Source: JABMQB01 sp963677475
GTDB lineage: Bacteria > Bacteroidota > Bacteroidia > Bacteroidales > Prolixibacteraceae
Direction of reading: 5' to 3'
Length of the DNA: 64,000 bases
Assembly: GCA_963677475.2 (NCBI GenBank)
Contig: CAXXQD010000022.1
Coordinates: forward strand, 62,001 to 126,000
This document shows positions 35,808 to 45,691 of the stretch, piece by piece. The position numbers were made by a program, and so were the translations under genes. The notes beneath the pieces were generated by a model that searched no databases, was not told where the DNA came from, and saw only the letters and a list, made by a program, of their open reading frames with translations. Every line of letters begins with the position of its first letter. Positions within the stretch are counted from its first letter, which is position 1.

Positions 35808-36965
35808 ATGAAACCAAAATCACAAAGAGCGAAGCTGGCATCGTTAATTTTCATTTTATTTATTTTCTCAGCATACAGTTCAATGTCAAATCCTTTATTA
35901 ATTGCTAAACAGCTTTTGGCGGATTCAGATAATCTTATTTCCGGGAAAATTGTAAATGCAGAAACCGGAAGTCCAATTGCACACGTTGAAGTTTTTATAT
36001 CGGGGACGACTGTTGGATGCATTACCAACGAACTGGGAATGTTTCAGCTAAAAGTTCCGTTTGTTCCTTGCACAATGGTTGCAAACCATGTTTCGTATGA
36101 TGCTTATATTGCCACTATTACTTCGTCGAACCAGAAGATCAATATTTCATTGAACCCATTTGTGAAGAACATAGAAGATGTGGTAGTGAAGGCAAAAGAC
36201 AAAAGGAAAAGAAACCTTCGGTTTTTTTATTCGCATTTTATTGGAAACGAAATTGGGGCTATTAAGATTCTGAATGATTCTGTTTTGGTGTTCAAAACTG
36301 ATGATAAAGAGTTTATTGCATATACCAACCAGCCTTTGTTTATCGAGAATAAAAATTTAGGATATAGAATCAAGGTTATTCTTAAAAAATTCTCGGTTAT
36401 CAGAGTTAAAGAACCAAATGGACCTAAAATTGATTTGAATTCATTGGTTGGCGATGAAATAATAAAAGTTGCCGGGGGATTTTACTATGAAGAGATAGAA
36501 CCCGATTCGGATAAGAAATTGGAGAAATTCAAAAACAATAGACAGTTGCAGTATTTTGGTTCTTACCGACATTTTCTAAAAGCTATTTTTGACGATGAAC
36601 TTGATGCACAAGGTTTTATAGTGAATGAATTTCCAGAAGATGAACCACTGGTCGGATTTCACGTAGTGGATGAAATAATTGAGGATAATCAACCGAAAGA
36701 TTACAAAACATATCTTCTTGGAGGGGAATCGTTAGAGGTATACTATTATTTTGACTCGAAGAAATATCCGGTGAATGTTGTTGATGATCCGGATATTCCA
36801 GCATCGGAAGAAAAATCTATAATATACCCAGGCAAAGGTGTATTTAAAATTTTAAAAAATGGGACAAGCCCTAATGTGAATTTTACGATAAAAGGCCCCA
36901 TGGGAAATTTTTGCATTCCGCCCAATTCATTACCCGATGATTATGTTCCGCCAATAGCAGATTAA
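35808..36965 (+). CDS. Secreted CarboxypepD_reg-like domain protein
   Basis: A signal peptide (helix to about residue 27) is followed by a carboxypeptidase-regulatory-like beta domain at about 42-125: ISGKIVNAETGSPIAHVEVFISGTT, then a GxFQLKVP strand and CTMVANHVSYDAY. This domain is usually found at the N-terminus of SusC-type receptors, but here it is followed by about 250 residues of unknown strand-rich sequence without a TonB-dependent barrel. It is probably a periplasmic or surface protein. It is divergent from the mutL operon and its end lies 7 bp from the convergent der gene. Confidence 0.8.
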   Translation: MKPKSQRAKLASLIFILFIFSAYSSMSNPLLIAKQLLADSDNLISGKIVNAETGSPIAHVEVFISGTTVGCITNELGMFQLKVPFVPCTMVANHVSYDAYIATITSSNQKINISLNPFVKNIEDVVVKAKDKRKRNLRFFYSHFIGNEIGAIKILNDSVLVFKTDDKEFIAYTNQPLFIENKNLGYRIKVILKKFSVIRVKEPNGPKIDLNSLVGDEIIKVAGGFYYEEIEPDSDKKLEKFKNNRQLQYFGSYRHFLKAIFDDELDAQGFIVNEFPEDEPLVGFHVVDEIIEDNQPKDYKTYLLGGESLEVYYYFDSKKYPVNVVDDPDIPASEEKSIIYPGKGVFKILKNGTSPNVNFTIKGPMGNFCIPPNSLPDDYVPPIAD

Positions 36966-36972
36966 GCTCAAC

Positions 36973-38283
36973 TTATTTTTTTCTAAAATAAACCTGAATT
37001 GGAACCCCGGTAAAATTAAACTGGTCGCGTATTTTGTTTTCGATGTAACGTCGATACGAGTCTTTCACATACTGTGGCAAATTGGCAAACAGGGCAAAAC
37101 TCGGGGTTGGCGAAGGGAGTTGGGTCGCATATTTTATTTTTATGTACTTCCCTTTTACCGATGGAGGCGGATAAGCTTCAATGGCTTCCAATAAGAAATT
37201 ATTTAGTTCCGAGGTTTTAATTTTCTGTTTTCTGTTTTCATAAACTTCCATTGCCATATCTAAAGCTTTGCTAACACGTTGCTTTGTTATTGCAGAAATG
37301 AAAATTATAGGGACATCAACAAAAGGGGCGATTTTCTCGAATATTTGTTTTTCAAATTTTCGGGTGCTGTTGGTTTCTTTTTTAATTAAATCCCATTTGT
37401 TGACAAGGATAACAATTCCCTTTTTGTTTTTAATAACCAAGTTAAAAATATTAACGTCCTGCGCTTCCATTCCTCGTGTGGCATCAATCATTAAAAAGCA
37501 CACATCTGAATTTTCAATTGCCCTGACCGAACGTAAGACAGAATAAAACTCAACATCCTCGTGAACTTTCACCTTTTTCCTTAGTCCGGCGGTATCGATA
37601 ATCATAAAATCGTGGTTGAATTTATTGTACCGCGTATGAATAGAATCACGCGTGGTTCCGGCAACATCGGTTACAATATTTCGTTCTTCGCCAATGAGTG
37701 TATTTATGAAAGATGATTTCCCAACATTTGGCCTTCCTACAACAGCAAGATATGGGATATCTTTTCGGTCTTCGTCCGAATCAAGATTAGGCAGTTTTGC
37801 AACAACGGCATCCAACATGTCACCAGTTCCGCTGCCGGTCATCGACGAGATGGTGTATATATCGCCCAATCCTAAGCCATAAAATTCCTGGGCATCCAAA
37901 ACACGTGCATTATTGTCAACTTTGTTAACTACCACAAAAACATCTTTGGTGGTCCGCCTTAACATTCCTGCAATTGCCTGATCAAGGTCGGTTATACCTG
38001 ATTCAACATCCACCAAAAACAATACGGCATCGGCTTCGTCAATTGCCAATTGAACCTGTCTGTTAATTTCTGCTTCAAAAACATCTTCCGAATTAACAAC
38101 ATAACCACCGGTATCGATAACCGAAAAATCAACCCCGTTCCATTGTGCTTTTCCGTAATTACGGTCACGGGTAACTCCAGCAAGTTCATCAACTATAGCA
38201 CTTCTCGTTTCAGTGAGACGGTTAAATAAGGTTGATTTCCCAACATTTGGACGTCCTACAATTGCTAATATTTTACTGCTCAT
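36973..38283 (-). CDS. der: Ribosome biogenesis GTPase Der (EngA)
   Basis: Two GTPase domains in tandem with a KH-like C-terminus are the hallmark of Der. The first G1 motif GRPNVGKST is near residue 8, with DTGGY and NKVD; the second GRPNVGKSS is near residue 181, with DTAGLRKK and NKWDL. The C-terminal domain ends in IQVYFRKK. Der acts in 50S subunit assembly. It is downstream of era with 52 bp between, on the same strand, and its length (436 aa) is standard. Confidence 0.98.
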   Translation of the reverse strand: MSSKILAIVGRPNVGKSTLFNRLTETRSAIVDELAGVTRDRNYGKAQWNGVDFSVIDTGGYVVNSEDVFEAEINRQVQLAIDEADAVLFLVDVESGITDLDQAIAGMLRRTTKDVFVVVNKVDNNARVLDAQEFYGLGLGDIYTISSMTGSGTGDMLDAVVAKLPNLDSDEDRKDIPYLAVVGRPNVGKSSFINTLIGEERNIVTDVAGTTRDSIHTRYNKFNHDFMIIDTAGLRKKVKVHEDVEFYSVLRSVRAIENSDVCFLMIDATRGMEAQDVNIFNLVIKNKKGIVILVNKWDLIKKETNSTRKFEKQIFEKIAPFVDVPIIFISAITKQRVSKALDMAMEVYENRKQKIKTSELNNFLLEAIEAYPPPSVKGKYIKIKYATQLPSPTPSFALFANLPQYVKDSYRRYIENKIRDQFNFTGVPIQVYFRKK

Positions 38284-38335
38284 AATCTTCTTCTTTACTT
38301 TAAATCCTTGCTAAGTTCAGGCTTGCTCCCTGATT

Positions 38336-39211
38336 TTAGTACCCAAATTTTTTCAGTTGGTTTTCTTTATCCCGCCATTCTTTGGCAACTTTTACATAAA
38401 TATCAAGAAAAATCTTTTTGTCAAAAAATTCCTGTGCATCTTTTCTTGCTTCGGTGCCAACACGTTTTAACGATTTCCCCTGATGCCCGATGATAATGCC
38501 TTTTTGGCTGTCACGGGCAACATAAATAATTGATCGAATTCGTATGATGTCTTTTTCTTCCTTAAATTCTTCGACCTCCACTTCCACCGAATATGGAATT
38601 TCTTTTTGGTAGTACAACAGGATTTTTTCGCGTATGATTTCCTGCATAAAAAACCGTTCGTTCAAATCGGTCAAATCGTCTTTTGGGAAAAAAGCCTCAC
38701 CTTCTGGGAGCAATTCAATAATCCGGTCAAATATTGGGGCGATATTAAATTTTTCTGTTGCTGAAAGTGGAAAAACAGTTGCCCCAGGAAATATCTGAAG
38801 CCAGTAATCGAAAAGTTCAGTCACCTTTCCCTGATCCGAAAGGTCAATTTTGTTAATCAACACAATCACAGGCATATTCGATTTTTTTATTTTATCGATA
38901 TAATCCTGGTTTTTAGCTGGATCTTCAATTACATCGGTCACATAAAGAATAATGTCGGCATCAATCAGGGCGTTGTCAACAAACTTAAGCATCGACTCCT
39001 GCAATTTGTAATTTGGTTTTAAAATTCCAGGTGTGTCGGAATAAACAATCTGAAAATCATCGCCACTTACAATGCCTTTAATCCGGTGTCGGGTAGTTTG
39101 CATTTTTGAAGTTATAATGGATAACTTCTCACCAACCAATGCATTCATAATGGTTGATTTCCCAACATTTGGATTTCCAATAATATTTACAAAACCTGCT
39201 TTATGTGCCAT
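38336..39211 (-). CDS. era: GTPase Era
   Basis: The GTPase domain has GNPNVGKST near residue 12, TTRHRIKGIV, DTPGILKP and NKIDL, followed by the KH RNA-binding domain with IIGHQGKSLKRVGTEARKD and VKVAKEWRDKENQLKKFGY. Era binds 16S rRNA near the anti-Shine-Dalgarno and checks 30S maturation. The 291-aa length is standard. It is followed by der. The upstream 340-bp region is shared with the divergent export operon. Confidence 0.98.
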   Translation of the reverse strand: MAHKAGFVNIIGNPNVGKSTIMNALVGEKLSIITSKMQTTRHRIKGIVSGDDFQIVYSDTPGILKPNYKLQESMLKFVDNALIDADIILYVTDVIEDPAKNQDYIDKIKKSNMPVIVLINKIDLSDQGKVTELFDYWLQIFPGATVFPLSATEKFNIAPIFDRIIELLPEGEAFFPKDDLTDLNERFFMQEIIREKILLYYQKEIPYSVEVEVEEFKEEKDIIRIRSIIYVARDSQKGIIIGHQGKSLKRVGTEARKDAQEFFDKKIFLDIYVKVAKEWRDKENQLKKFGY

Positions 39212-39551
39212 ACCTTCAAATCGCTAAAAATCAGCGCAAAGATAATTTATTTGATTAATGAACTACGATTTTTAATTATGAAATCTACTTTTCGACCTAT
39301 TCATAACATGTCGCATAAATTAATACTGTTCTTCGCGGCATATAGTAATTCTTTAGTACGAATTTATTTTCTTAAAAATAAACAGGGTTGTAAAAGAAGC
39401 CCTGTTCGTAAACTATTATTCACGCTAAAAAAACGGCGTGTTCATCGAAAAATATTGGCACTAGGGCATGTTTTTTGCAAAATTTACAAAATCAATAATC
39501 AGCCAATTTCAATATAGCCAATTGGTATTGGTACAGAAAACAGAAAACACT
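39212..39551. promoter_or_regulatory. Divergent intergenic region with two hairpins
   Basis: No gene is supported here. AACAGGG (39381-39387) pairs with CCCTGTT (39400-39406), and CACGC (39421-39425) pairs with GCGTG (39436-39440); both are perfect. They lie 110-170 bp before the ATPase start of the export operon and could be leader structures or operator palindromes. Promoters for era and for the export operon should be within this region. Confidence 0.4.
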
Positions 39552-40277
39552 ATGCTACATCTAAACAATGTTCACAAATCTTATGTAACAGGATCTAATT
39601 CTTTACATGTTTTGAAAGGGATAGACCTTACCATTAATCAGGGAGAGTTCGTTTCAATAATGGGCTCATCAGGTTCAGGAAAATCTACCTTGTTAAATAT
39701 TCTTGGAATTTTAGATTCTTATGAGGAAGGGGAATACATTTTAAATGACACCCTTATTAAAGATATGAGTGAAAAGAAAGCAGCAAAACTAAGGAACGAT
39801 TTGGTTGGTTTTGTATTTCAGTCGTTTAACCTGATTTCTTTTAAAAATGCCATGGAAAATGTTGCACTTCCTCTATATTATAAAGGTGTATCACGTAAAA
39901 AGCGAAATGCCATTGCAATGGAATATCTTGAGAAACTGGGGTTGGCCGAATGGGCGGAACACATGCCAAATGAACTTTCGGGAGGACAGAAACAGCGGGT
40001 TGCCATTGCACGTTCATTAATTTCGAAACCAAAAATTATTTTGGCAGATGAACCAACTGGTGCCTTGGATACCACCACATCGTATGAGGTAATGGAAATC
40101 CTGAAAGAAATTAATAAAGAGGGAATAACAGTAATTATTGTTACTCACGAACACGATATCGCTGCCATGACCCACAAATTAATCCGTTTAAAAGATGGTT
40201 TAATTGCCGAAGTGATTAAGAATGGTGAACTGAAAGATTTTCAGGATCAATATGTAAAAGAATTACAAACAGCTTAA
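39552..40277 (+). CDS. ABC transporter ATP-binding protein, MacB/LolD type
   Basis: The start at MLHLNNVHKSY is chosen because the 28 codons upstream are non-homologous leader sequence. Walker A GSSGSGKST, the signature LSGGQKQRVAIARSL and Walker B IILADEPTGALD are all present, in the compact form of the MacB/LolD/FtsE class. As the first gene of the operon it energises the two permeases that follow. MacB-type systems do not translocate through the membrane domain but drive periplasmic extrusion through a TolC-type channel. Confidence 0.93.
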   Translation: MLHLNNVHKSYVTGSNSLHVLKGIDLTINQGEFVSIMGSSGSGKSTLLNILGILDSYEEGEYILNDTLIKDMSEKKAAKLRNDLVGFVFQSFNLISFKNAMENVALPLYYKGVSRKKRNAIAMEYLEKLGLAEWAEHMPNELSGGQKQRVAIARSLISKPKIILADEPTGALDTTTSYEVMEILKEINKEGITVIIVTHEHDIAAMTHKLIRLKDGLIAEVIKNGELKDFQDQYVKELQTA

Positions 40278-40287
40278 AGTCTATCCC

Positions 40288-41550
40288 ATGTTTGATCTTG
40301 ACAAATGGCAGGAAATTCTTTCTACCATCAAAAAAAATAAAATGAGAACCTTTCTCACAGGATTTAGTGTTGCCTGGGGGATTTTCATGCTTATGATTTT
40401 ATTGGGTTCCGGAAATGGGCTTAGCCGCGGGGTTGCCGAAAACTTCAAACAAGATGCAGTAAATGCAATGTGGATTTGGACTGGCGAAACCAGCATGCCA
40501 TATCAGGGGCTAAAAAAAGGAAGAAGGATCAGGTTTACCAACTCGGATTACGATTTGGTTCAAAACCTCGAAGGTGTTGATGCAGCATCGGGAAGGTATT
40601 TCATAAACAGCACACAATATACATATGACGGAGAATTTGGTGAATATACAACCATCACTTGCCATCCCGAACTAAAAGAAGTTGAGCAATTACTACTCGA
40701 CGAAGGACGGTTCATTAACGATGTGGACATTGATAAAACCCGTAAAGTGGTTGTTCTTGGGAAGGATATTTACGAAGGTATTTTTAAAGATGAAGATGCA
40801 ATTGGGAAGTATGTTAAGATTAATACAATTCCATTTAAAGTTATAGGAATAGCAAGAGAACCTGGTTCTACAAGAAACCGGGTGGGCTGGATTCCGGTTT
40901 CAACGGCACAAAAAGTATTTAATGGTTCCAACAGGCTCCATAACCTGGCCATAACCATTGATGGAACGACCCTTGCCGAAAGTCAACAAATTGAAAGCAA
41001 GATTAAAAATGCCATTGCACGGAAACATCGTTTCGATCCGAAAGATGATGATGCTTTGGGCTTATTTAATAAACTGGAAGCTTATCTGCAGACCATGAAA
41101 ATTTTTCAGGCGATCACCATATTTATTTGGATAATCGGTATTGGAACTTTAATTGCCGGAATTGTAGGGGTTAGCAACATCATGCTTATTGTAGTAAAGG
41201 AAAGGACCAAAGAAATTGGCATCCGAAAAGCGATTGGGGCCAGCCCGGGATCAGTAATTGGATTGGTATTGCTTGAGTCAATTTTAATAACAACAGTTGC
41301 AGGTTATATTGGACTAATCCTGGGGTCCGGATTAATGGAGGTAATCAATATTTTTGTGGAGAAATCCTATGAAGCATCCATGGCAGCAAATGGCGGGCGT
41401 GGTGATTCAATTTTCAGAAACCCGACGGTAGATATAAATATTGCAATTTCTGCAACGCTATTGCTAATCAGTGCAGGTGCTTTGGCAGGCTACATTCCTG
41501 CGAAGCGTGCGGCCAGGATTAAACCAATTGTTGCACTTCGTGACGAATAA
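40288..41550 (+). CDS. MacB-like ABC permease, first copy
   Basis: The 420-aa protein has an N-terminal helix (MFDLDKWQEILSTI precedes it), a large periplasmic MacB core domain (about residues 45-270) and three C-terminal helices in the FtsX-like domain with GIVGVSNIMLIVVKERTKEIGIRKAIGA. This is the MacB/FtsX mechanotransmission permease. It is followed by a paralogue of nearly equal length with the same N-terminal pattern, suggesting a heterodimer. Substrate could be an antibiotic, peptide, lipoprotein or siderophore; nothing in the sequence decides. Confidence 0.92.
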   Translation: MFDLDKWQEILSTIKKNKMRTFLTGFSVAWGIFMLMILLGSGNGLSRGVAENFKQDAVNAMWIWTGETSMPYQGLKKGRRIRFTNSDYDLVQNLEGVDAASGRYFINSTQYTYDGEFGEYTTITCHPELKEVEQLLLDEGRFINDVDIDKTRKVVVLGKDIYEGIFKDEDAIGKYVKINTIPFKVIGIAREPGSTRNRVGWIPVSTAQKVFNGSNRLHNLAITIDGTTLAESQQIESKIKNAIARKHRFDPKDDDALGLFNKLEAYLQTMKIFQAITIFIWIIGIGTLIAGIVGVSNIMLIVVKERTKEIGIRKAIGASPGSVIGLVLLESILITTVAGYIGLILGSGLMEVINIFVEKSYEASMAANGGRGDSIFRNPTVDINIAISATLLLISAGALAGYIPAKRAARIKPIVALRDE

Positions 41551-41588
41551 AAAGCCAAAAAATAAACTACAATTAAACAAAAGCCAAT

Positions 41589-42866
41589 ATGTTTGATCTC
41601 GACCTTTGGAAAGAAATATTAAGTGCCCTTAAGAAGAACAAACTAAGGAGTTTTATGACTGCCTTTGGGGTTTTTTGGGGGATTTTTATGTTGATCGTAA
41701 TGTCTGGTGCCGGGAGGGCACTTGAAAATGGTGTAATGGATGGAATTAATTCGTTTGCCACTAATTCAGCGTTCTTCTGGACCGAGAGGACAAGCAAACC
41801 TTATAAAGGTTTTCAGCGAGGGAGAAGATGGGAATACGATAATGCAGATATTGAAGTATTTAAATCAAAAATACCCGAATTGGAATATTTGTCTCCCCGC
41901 TTGTTCGGACCCCGCTCGTTCAATGGTGAAAACACCATTAGAGGTGAAAAATCGGGGGCCTTTAACATATTTGGCGACTATCCTGATTTTTTCAAAATTG
42001 ATCCCTGGATTCCTGTTAAAGGAAGATTGATGAACGAAATTGACGCCCAGCAATCCAGAAAAGTTTGTATGATAGGTGAGCGTGTGGAAGAAATCATGTT
42101 TGAAGAAGATGAAGATCCAATCGGGAAGTACTTAAAACTTAATGGTGTTTATTTTCAGGTTGTTGGGGTAATGCATCCAACAACAAGGGTAAATATTGGA
42201 GGTGGAAGAAAGGAAGAAACAATCATAGTTCCGTTTACAACCATGCAACGTACCTTTAATTTTGGAAACGAAATCCACTTTTTCTCCCTAACATCAGAGA
42301 AAGGGACCCCGGTTAGTGTGGTCGAAGAGAAAATGAAAACCATCATTAAAGAAAGGCATGATATTGCCCCGGACGATAACCAGGCAATTTCTTCGTTCAA
42401 CATCGAAAAAGAATTTATAAAATACAACGGGCTATTTATCGGGATTCAGGTACTGACATGGATTGTGGGTATTGGGACCCTCTTGGCAGGCATAATCGGG
42501 GTAAGCAATATTATGCTGGTTATTATTAAAGAGAGGACACAGGAAATTGGAATCCAAAGGGCGATTGGTGCTACCCCATATACCATTTTAAAACATATTG
42601 TTAGTGAAAGTGTATTCCTGACCGTTTTTGCCGGCTACATTGGCCTTGCACTTGGAGTAGGGTTGCTCGAATTGTTGAATATGATGTTGGAAGCAAATGC
42701 CGGAAGCGATGACGATATTTTCTTCCGCAATCCTGAAATTAGCTTTACCATGGCAATGGCCGCAATATGTGTATTGGTAGTTGCAGGCGTAATTGCAGGT
42801 TTGATCCCGGCTAAGAGGGCAATAAAAATAAAACCAATTGATGCCCTTCGCGATGAGGGTATCTAG
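41589..42866 (+). CDS. MacB-like ABC permease, second copy
   Basis: This paralogue of the preceding gene keeps the N-terminal MFDLDLWKEILSALKKNKLRSF, a periplasmic domain and the FtsX-like helices with GIIGVSNIMLVIIKERTQEIGIQRAIGA. The periplasmic parts are clearly diverged between the two. The two permeases, one ATPase, one adaptor and one outer-membrane protein form a complete export system. It lies 38 bp after the first copy and 56 bp before the adaptor. Confidence 0.92.
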   Translation: MFDLDLWKEILSALKKNKLRSFMTAFGVFWGIFMLIVMSGAGRALENGVMDGINSFATNSAFFWTERTSKPYKGFQRGRRWEYDNADIEVFKSKIPELEYLSPRLFGPRSFNGENTIRGEKSGAFNIFGDYPDFFKIDPWIPVKGRLMNEIDAQQSRKVCMIGERVEEIMFEEDEDPIGKYLKLNGVYFQVVGVMHPTTRVNIGGGRKEETIIVPFTTMQRTFNFGNEIHFFSLTSEKGTPVSVVEEKMKTIIKERHDIAPDDNQAISSFNIEKEFIKYNGLFIGIQVLTWIVGIGTLLAGIIGVSNIMLVIIKERTQEIGIQRAIGATPYTILKHIVSESVFLTVFAGYIGLALGVGLLELLNMMLEANAGSDDDIFFRNPEISFTMAMAAICVLVVAGVIAGLIPAKRAIKIKPIDALRDEGI

Positions 42867-42922
42867 ATATAGAAAAATAATAAGCCAAAAATAAAAACAG
42901 AAAACAAGTAAAATCTATCATT

Positions 42923-44047
42923 ATGAAAAAAGTATTAAAGATATTATTGGTTGTAATAATCGTTGGATCGTTTGGGGGAACAATTTTCTTCTTGTATACC
43001 AAGTCAAAAAAGAACCCTGATATGTTTGAGACTAAAAGCCCTTTTGTCTCAAATGTGATAAATAAAACAGTTGCTACAGGCTCGGTTGTGCCTCGTTTCG
43101 AAATTGAAATTAAGCCGCAGATTTCAGGGATTGTTGAAGAAATATTTATTGAAGCAGGAGACAAAATTGAAAAAGGGCAGGTTGTTGCCAGAATTAAAAT
43201 AATACCAGATATGGTAACTTTAAATTCTGCTGAAACCAGGTTTAACCGTGCAAAAATCAATTTGGAGGATGCCAAAATTGATTACGAAAGGCAGCAAAAG
43301 CTATTTGATAAGAACGTTATTTCCTATGAAGAGTTTAAAACCTCAAAGGTTAGTTACGATTCAGCAAAGGAAGAAATGACCTCAGCCGAAAATAATTTGG
43401 AATTAATTAAAAACGGTGTAACAAAAAAAGCCAAAAGTGCTACTAATACCCTTGTTCGTTCAACAATTAATGGAATGGTGCTGGATGTTCCAATTAAAGA
43501 AGGAAACTCTGTAATCCAGGCAAATACCTTTAATGATGGAACGACTATTGCCTATGTTGCCGATATGAGCGATATGATTTTCCAGGGGAAAGTTGATGAA
43601 ACCGAGGTTGGAAAAATTAAAGAGGGGATGGATATTGAGCTTGAAATTGGTGCCATTGAAAAAGAAAAGTTTGGGGCGAAATTAGAATATATATCTCCCA
43701 AGGGTGTAGAAGATAACGGTGCAATCCAATTTGAAATTAAAGCAACCGTTGTTCTTAAAGACGGCCAGTTCATTCGGGCAGGATATAGTGCAAATGCAAA
43801 CATTGAGCTGGAACGAAGGGATAGTGTTATGGTAATTGCAGAGGGAATGTTGAAATTTGAAAACGATTCATCGTATGTTGAAGTTGAAACTTCCGAGCCT
43901 CAGGTTTTTGAAAAGAGAATGGTAAAAACTGGCTTGTCTGATGGTATTAATATTGAAATTACCGACGGTGTAAGTATGGAAGATAAAATTAAAGGGGAAA
44001 AGATTGATCCTAAGAAACTGAAAGAAAGTGAAAAAAATAATGGCTAA
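42923..44047 (+). CDS. HlyD/MacA-type periplasmic adaptor protein
   Basis: An N-terminal membrane anchor (residues 5-25) is followed by a biotinyl-lipoyl-like barrel half (PQISGIVEEIFIEAGDKIEKGQVVARI), a coiled-coil hairpin at about 95-175 with YERQQKLFDKNVISYEEF, the second barrel half, and a beta-barrel domain. This is the membrane-fusion protein linking the MacB-type permeases to the TolC-type channel. The C-terminus is lysine/glutamate rich and slightly longer than needed. It lies between permease and channel genes, completing the export operon. Confidence 0.93.
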   Translation: MKKVLKILLVVIIVGSFGGTIFFLYTKSKKNPDMFETKSPFVSNVINKTVATGSVVPRFEIEIKPQISGIVEEIFIEAGDKIEKGQVVARIKIIPDMVTLNSAETRFNRAKINLEDAKIDYERQQKLFDKNVISYEEFKTSKVSYDSAKEEMTSAENNLELIKNGVTKKAKSATNTLVRSTINGMVLDVPIKEGNSVIQANTFNDGTTIAYVADMSDMIFQGKVDETEVGKIKEGMDIELEIGAIEKEKFGAKLEYISPKGVEDNGAIQFEIKATVVLKDGQFIRAGYSANANIELERRDSVMVIAEGMLKFENDSSYVEVETSEPQVFEKRMVKTGLSDGINIEITDGVSMEDKIKGEKIDPKKLKESEKNNG

Positions 44048-44126
44048 TTATTATTGGAATTAAATTCCGTATTTTAGCCTTTTATAATAGTTAAAGACAA
44101 ACAAAAATTCTTTTAAAAAAAGACCA

Positions 44127-45455
44127 ATGAAACAAACTATATTATTTATAACAATCCTATTATTGAGTGCTGGCATGGGCAAAGCACAAGAACTTTGGTC
44201 GCTACAAAAGTGTATTGATTATGCCCTCGAAAATAATATTCAAATTAAGCAACAAGAACTTAATTCTGAATATAACAGCAATTTGGTTAGCCAGGCGAAA
44301 TCAAACAGGTTGCCCAATCTTAATGCTCAAATCGGAAATAATTATAGCTACGGGCGTTCCTTAACAACAGAGAATACCTATGACGATGTGAACTCAACCA
44401 GTTTAAGCGGAGGGATCAGTACAAACATCACCCTATGGAACGGGGCGCAATTAAAAAATGCCATTGTTCAAAGGGAATTGGATTTGGAAGCAACCTTGCA
44501 GGAATTACAAAAAGCAAAAGATGATTTAACCCTGTATATTGCTTCAGCATACCTTGAAATTCTGTTTTCGCAAGAATTGTTGTTGGTGTCTGAAGGGCAA
44601 ATTGAAGTGACAAAACAGCAAATTAACCGTACGCAACAATTGGTAGATGCGGGAAGCCTTGCTAAAGGTGCTTTATTAGAAATTGAAGCGCAGTTGGCAG
44701 GTGAAGAGCTTCAGTTGGTAAACAACCAAAACAGCGTTGATTTGGCTTATCTGAACCTTTACCAGTTCTTAGAGTTGCCGATTTCTGAAAGTTTTAAAAT
44801 TGAGAAACCGGAATTGCCTGAAATAGGGGCGTATAGCAATAGTGTTAATTCTTTGGATATTTTTAATAACGCTTTAACATTCCGTCCAGAAGTAAAAAGT
44901 GCTGTTACGCGGGTAGAAAGTGCAAAAGCACAACTTGAAATTGCAAAGGGCGCACTGTACCCAAGCCTGGCAATGGGGGCGAACTACAACAATAATTATT
45001 TCAAAATATTAAATTCCGATAACCCGCAGTTGTCGTTTGGTGACCAGTTGAAAGGGAATGGACGTTACGGATTTGGATTTTCATTAAACATCCCTATTTT
45101 TAATAAGTTTCAGGTACGGAACAGCATTTCTAATTCTACCATTCAGGTAATGGATTATGAATACCAGCTTCAAAATACCAAGAATGTTTTAAGGAAAGAT
45201 ATCGAAACTGCATATACAAATGCATTTGCTGCCTTGAAAAAGTTTATTTCGACCGAAAAGGCTGTTGCTTCGATGGAAGAAGCATTCCGTTATACCGAAG
45301 AAAAATTTAATGTTGGCATGGTTAATTCTGTGGAATACAACCAGAGCAAAAATAATTTGACCAATGCGCAAAGCAACCTTTTGCAGGCAAAATACGATTA
45401 TATTTTCAGGACAAAAATCCTGGACTTCTACAATGGGATCCCAATAAAGTTATAA
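44127..45455 (+). CDS. TolC-family outer-membrane efflux protein
   Basis: A signal peptide (ending near GMGKAQ) precedes two OEP repeats rich in Ala, Gln, Asn and Leu, with LWSLQKCIDYALENNIQIKQ at the N-terminus and RTQQLVDAGSLAKGALLEIE and RYTEEKFNVGMVNSVEYNQSK at the coiled-coil hairpins. These are typical Bacteroidota TolC proteins and form an alpha-barrel tunnel through periplasm and outer membrane. It is the last gene of the export operon and is followed by an intrinsic terminator. Confidence 0.95.
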   Translation: MKQTILFITILLLSAGMGKAQELWSLQKCIDYALENNIQIKQQELNSEYNSNLVSQAKSNRLPNLNAQIGNNYSYGRSLTTENTYDDVNSTSLSGGISTNITLWNGAQLKNAIVQRELDLEATLQELQKAKDDLTLYIASAYLEILFSQELLLVSEGQIEVTKQQINRTQQLVDAGSLAKGALLEIEAQLAGEELQLVNNQNSVDLAYLNLYQFLELPISESFKIEKPELPEIGAYSNSVNSLDIFNNALTFRPEVKSAVTRVESAKAQLEIAKGALYPSLAMGANYNNNYFKILNSDNPQLSFGDQLKGNGRYGFGFSLNIPIFNKFQVRNSISNSTIQVMDYEYQLQNTKNVLRKDIETAYTNAFAALKKFISTEKAVASMEEAFRYTEEKFNVGMVNSVEYNQSKNNLTNAQSNLLQAKYDYIFRTKILDFYNGIPIKL

Positions 45456-45483
45456 GGGAAGTATAAAAATATCACCTAAATCA

Positions 45484-45510
45484 AGCCCGGGCAAATTGTC
45501 TGGGCTTTTT
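45484..45510 (+). terminator. Intrinsic terminator of the export operon
   Basis: AGCCCGG at 45484-45490 pairs with TCTGGGCT near 45499-45506 over 7-8 bp including G-U pairs, and a TTTTT run follows. It starts 29 bp after the stop of the TolC-type gene. Confidence 0.85.
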
Positions 45511-45591
45511 GGTTTATTGTCTATTATTTTGACCGGGTTGTTTGAATAGTTTACCAAAACATTAAAACAATTGAAAGTAGAAATCCTAGTT

Positions 45592-45621
45592 TTTGAACAT
45601 TCAGAAATTCGGCTATATTTG
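45592..45621 (+). promoter_or_regulatory. Bacteroidota-type promoter of mdh
   Basis: TTTG at 45592-45595 and TATATTTG at 45614-45621 are separated by 18 bp, close to the Bacteroidota primary-sigma consensus TTTG-N19-21-TAnnTTTG. The mdh start codon is 70 bp downstream. Confidence 0.75.
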
Positions 45622-45691
45622 CCCACCTATTAAAAAAAATAGTAACTTGTTATTCAAATTATAAATAATTCAATTTTAAAACGTTAGTCAG

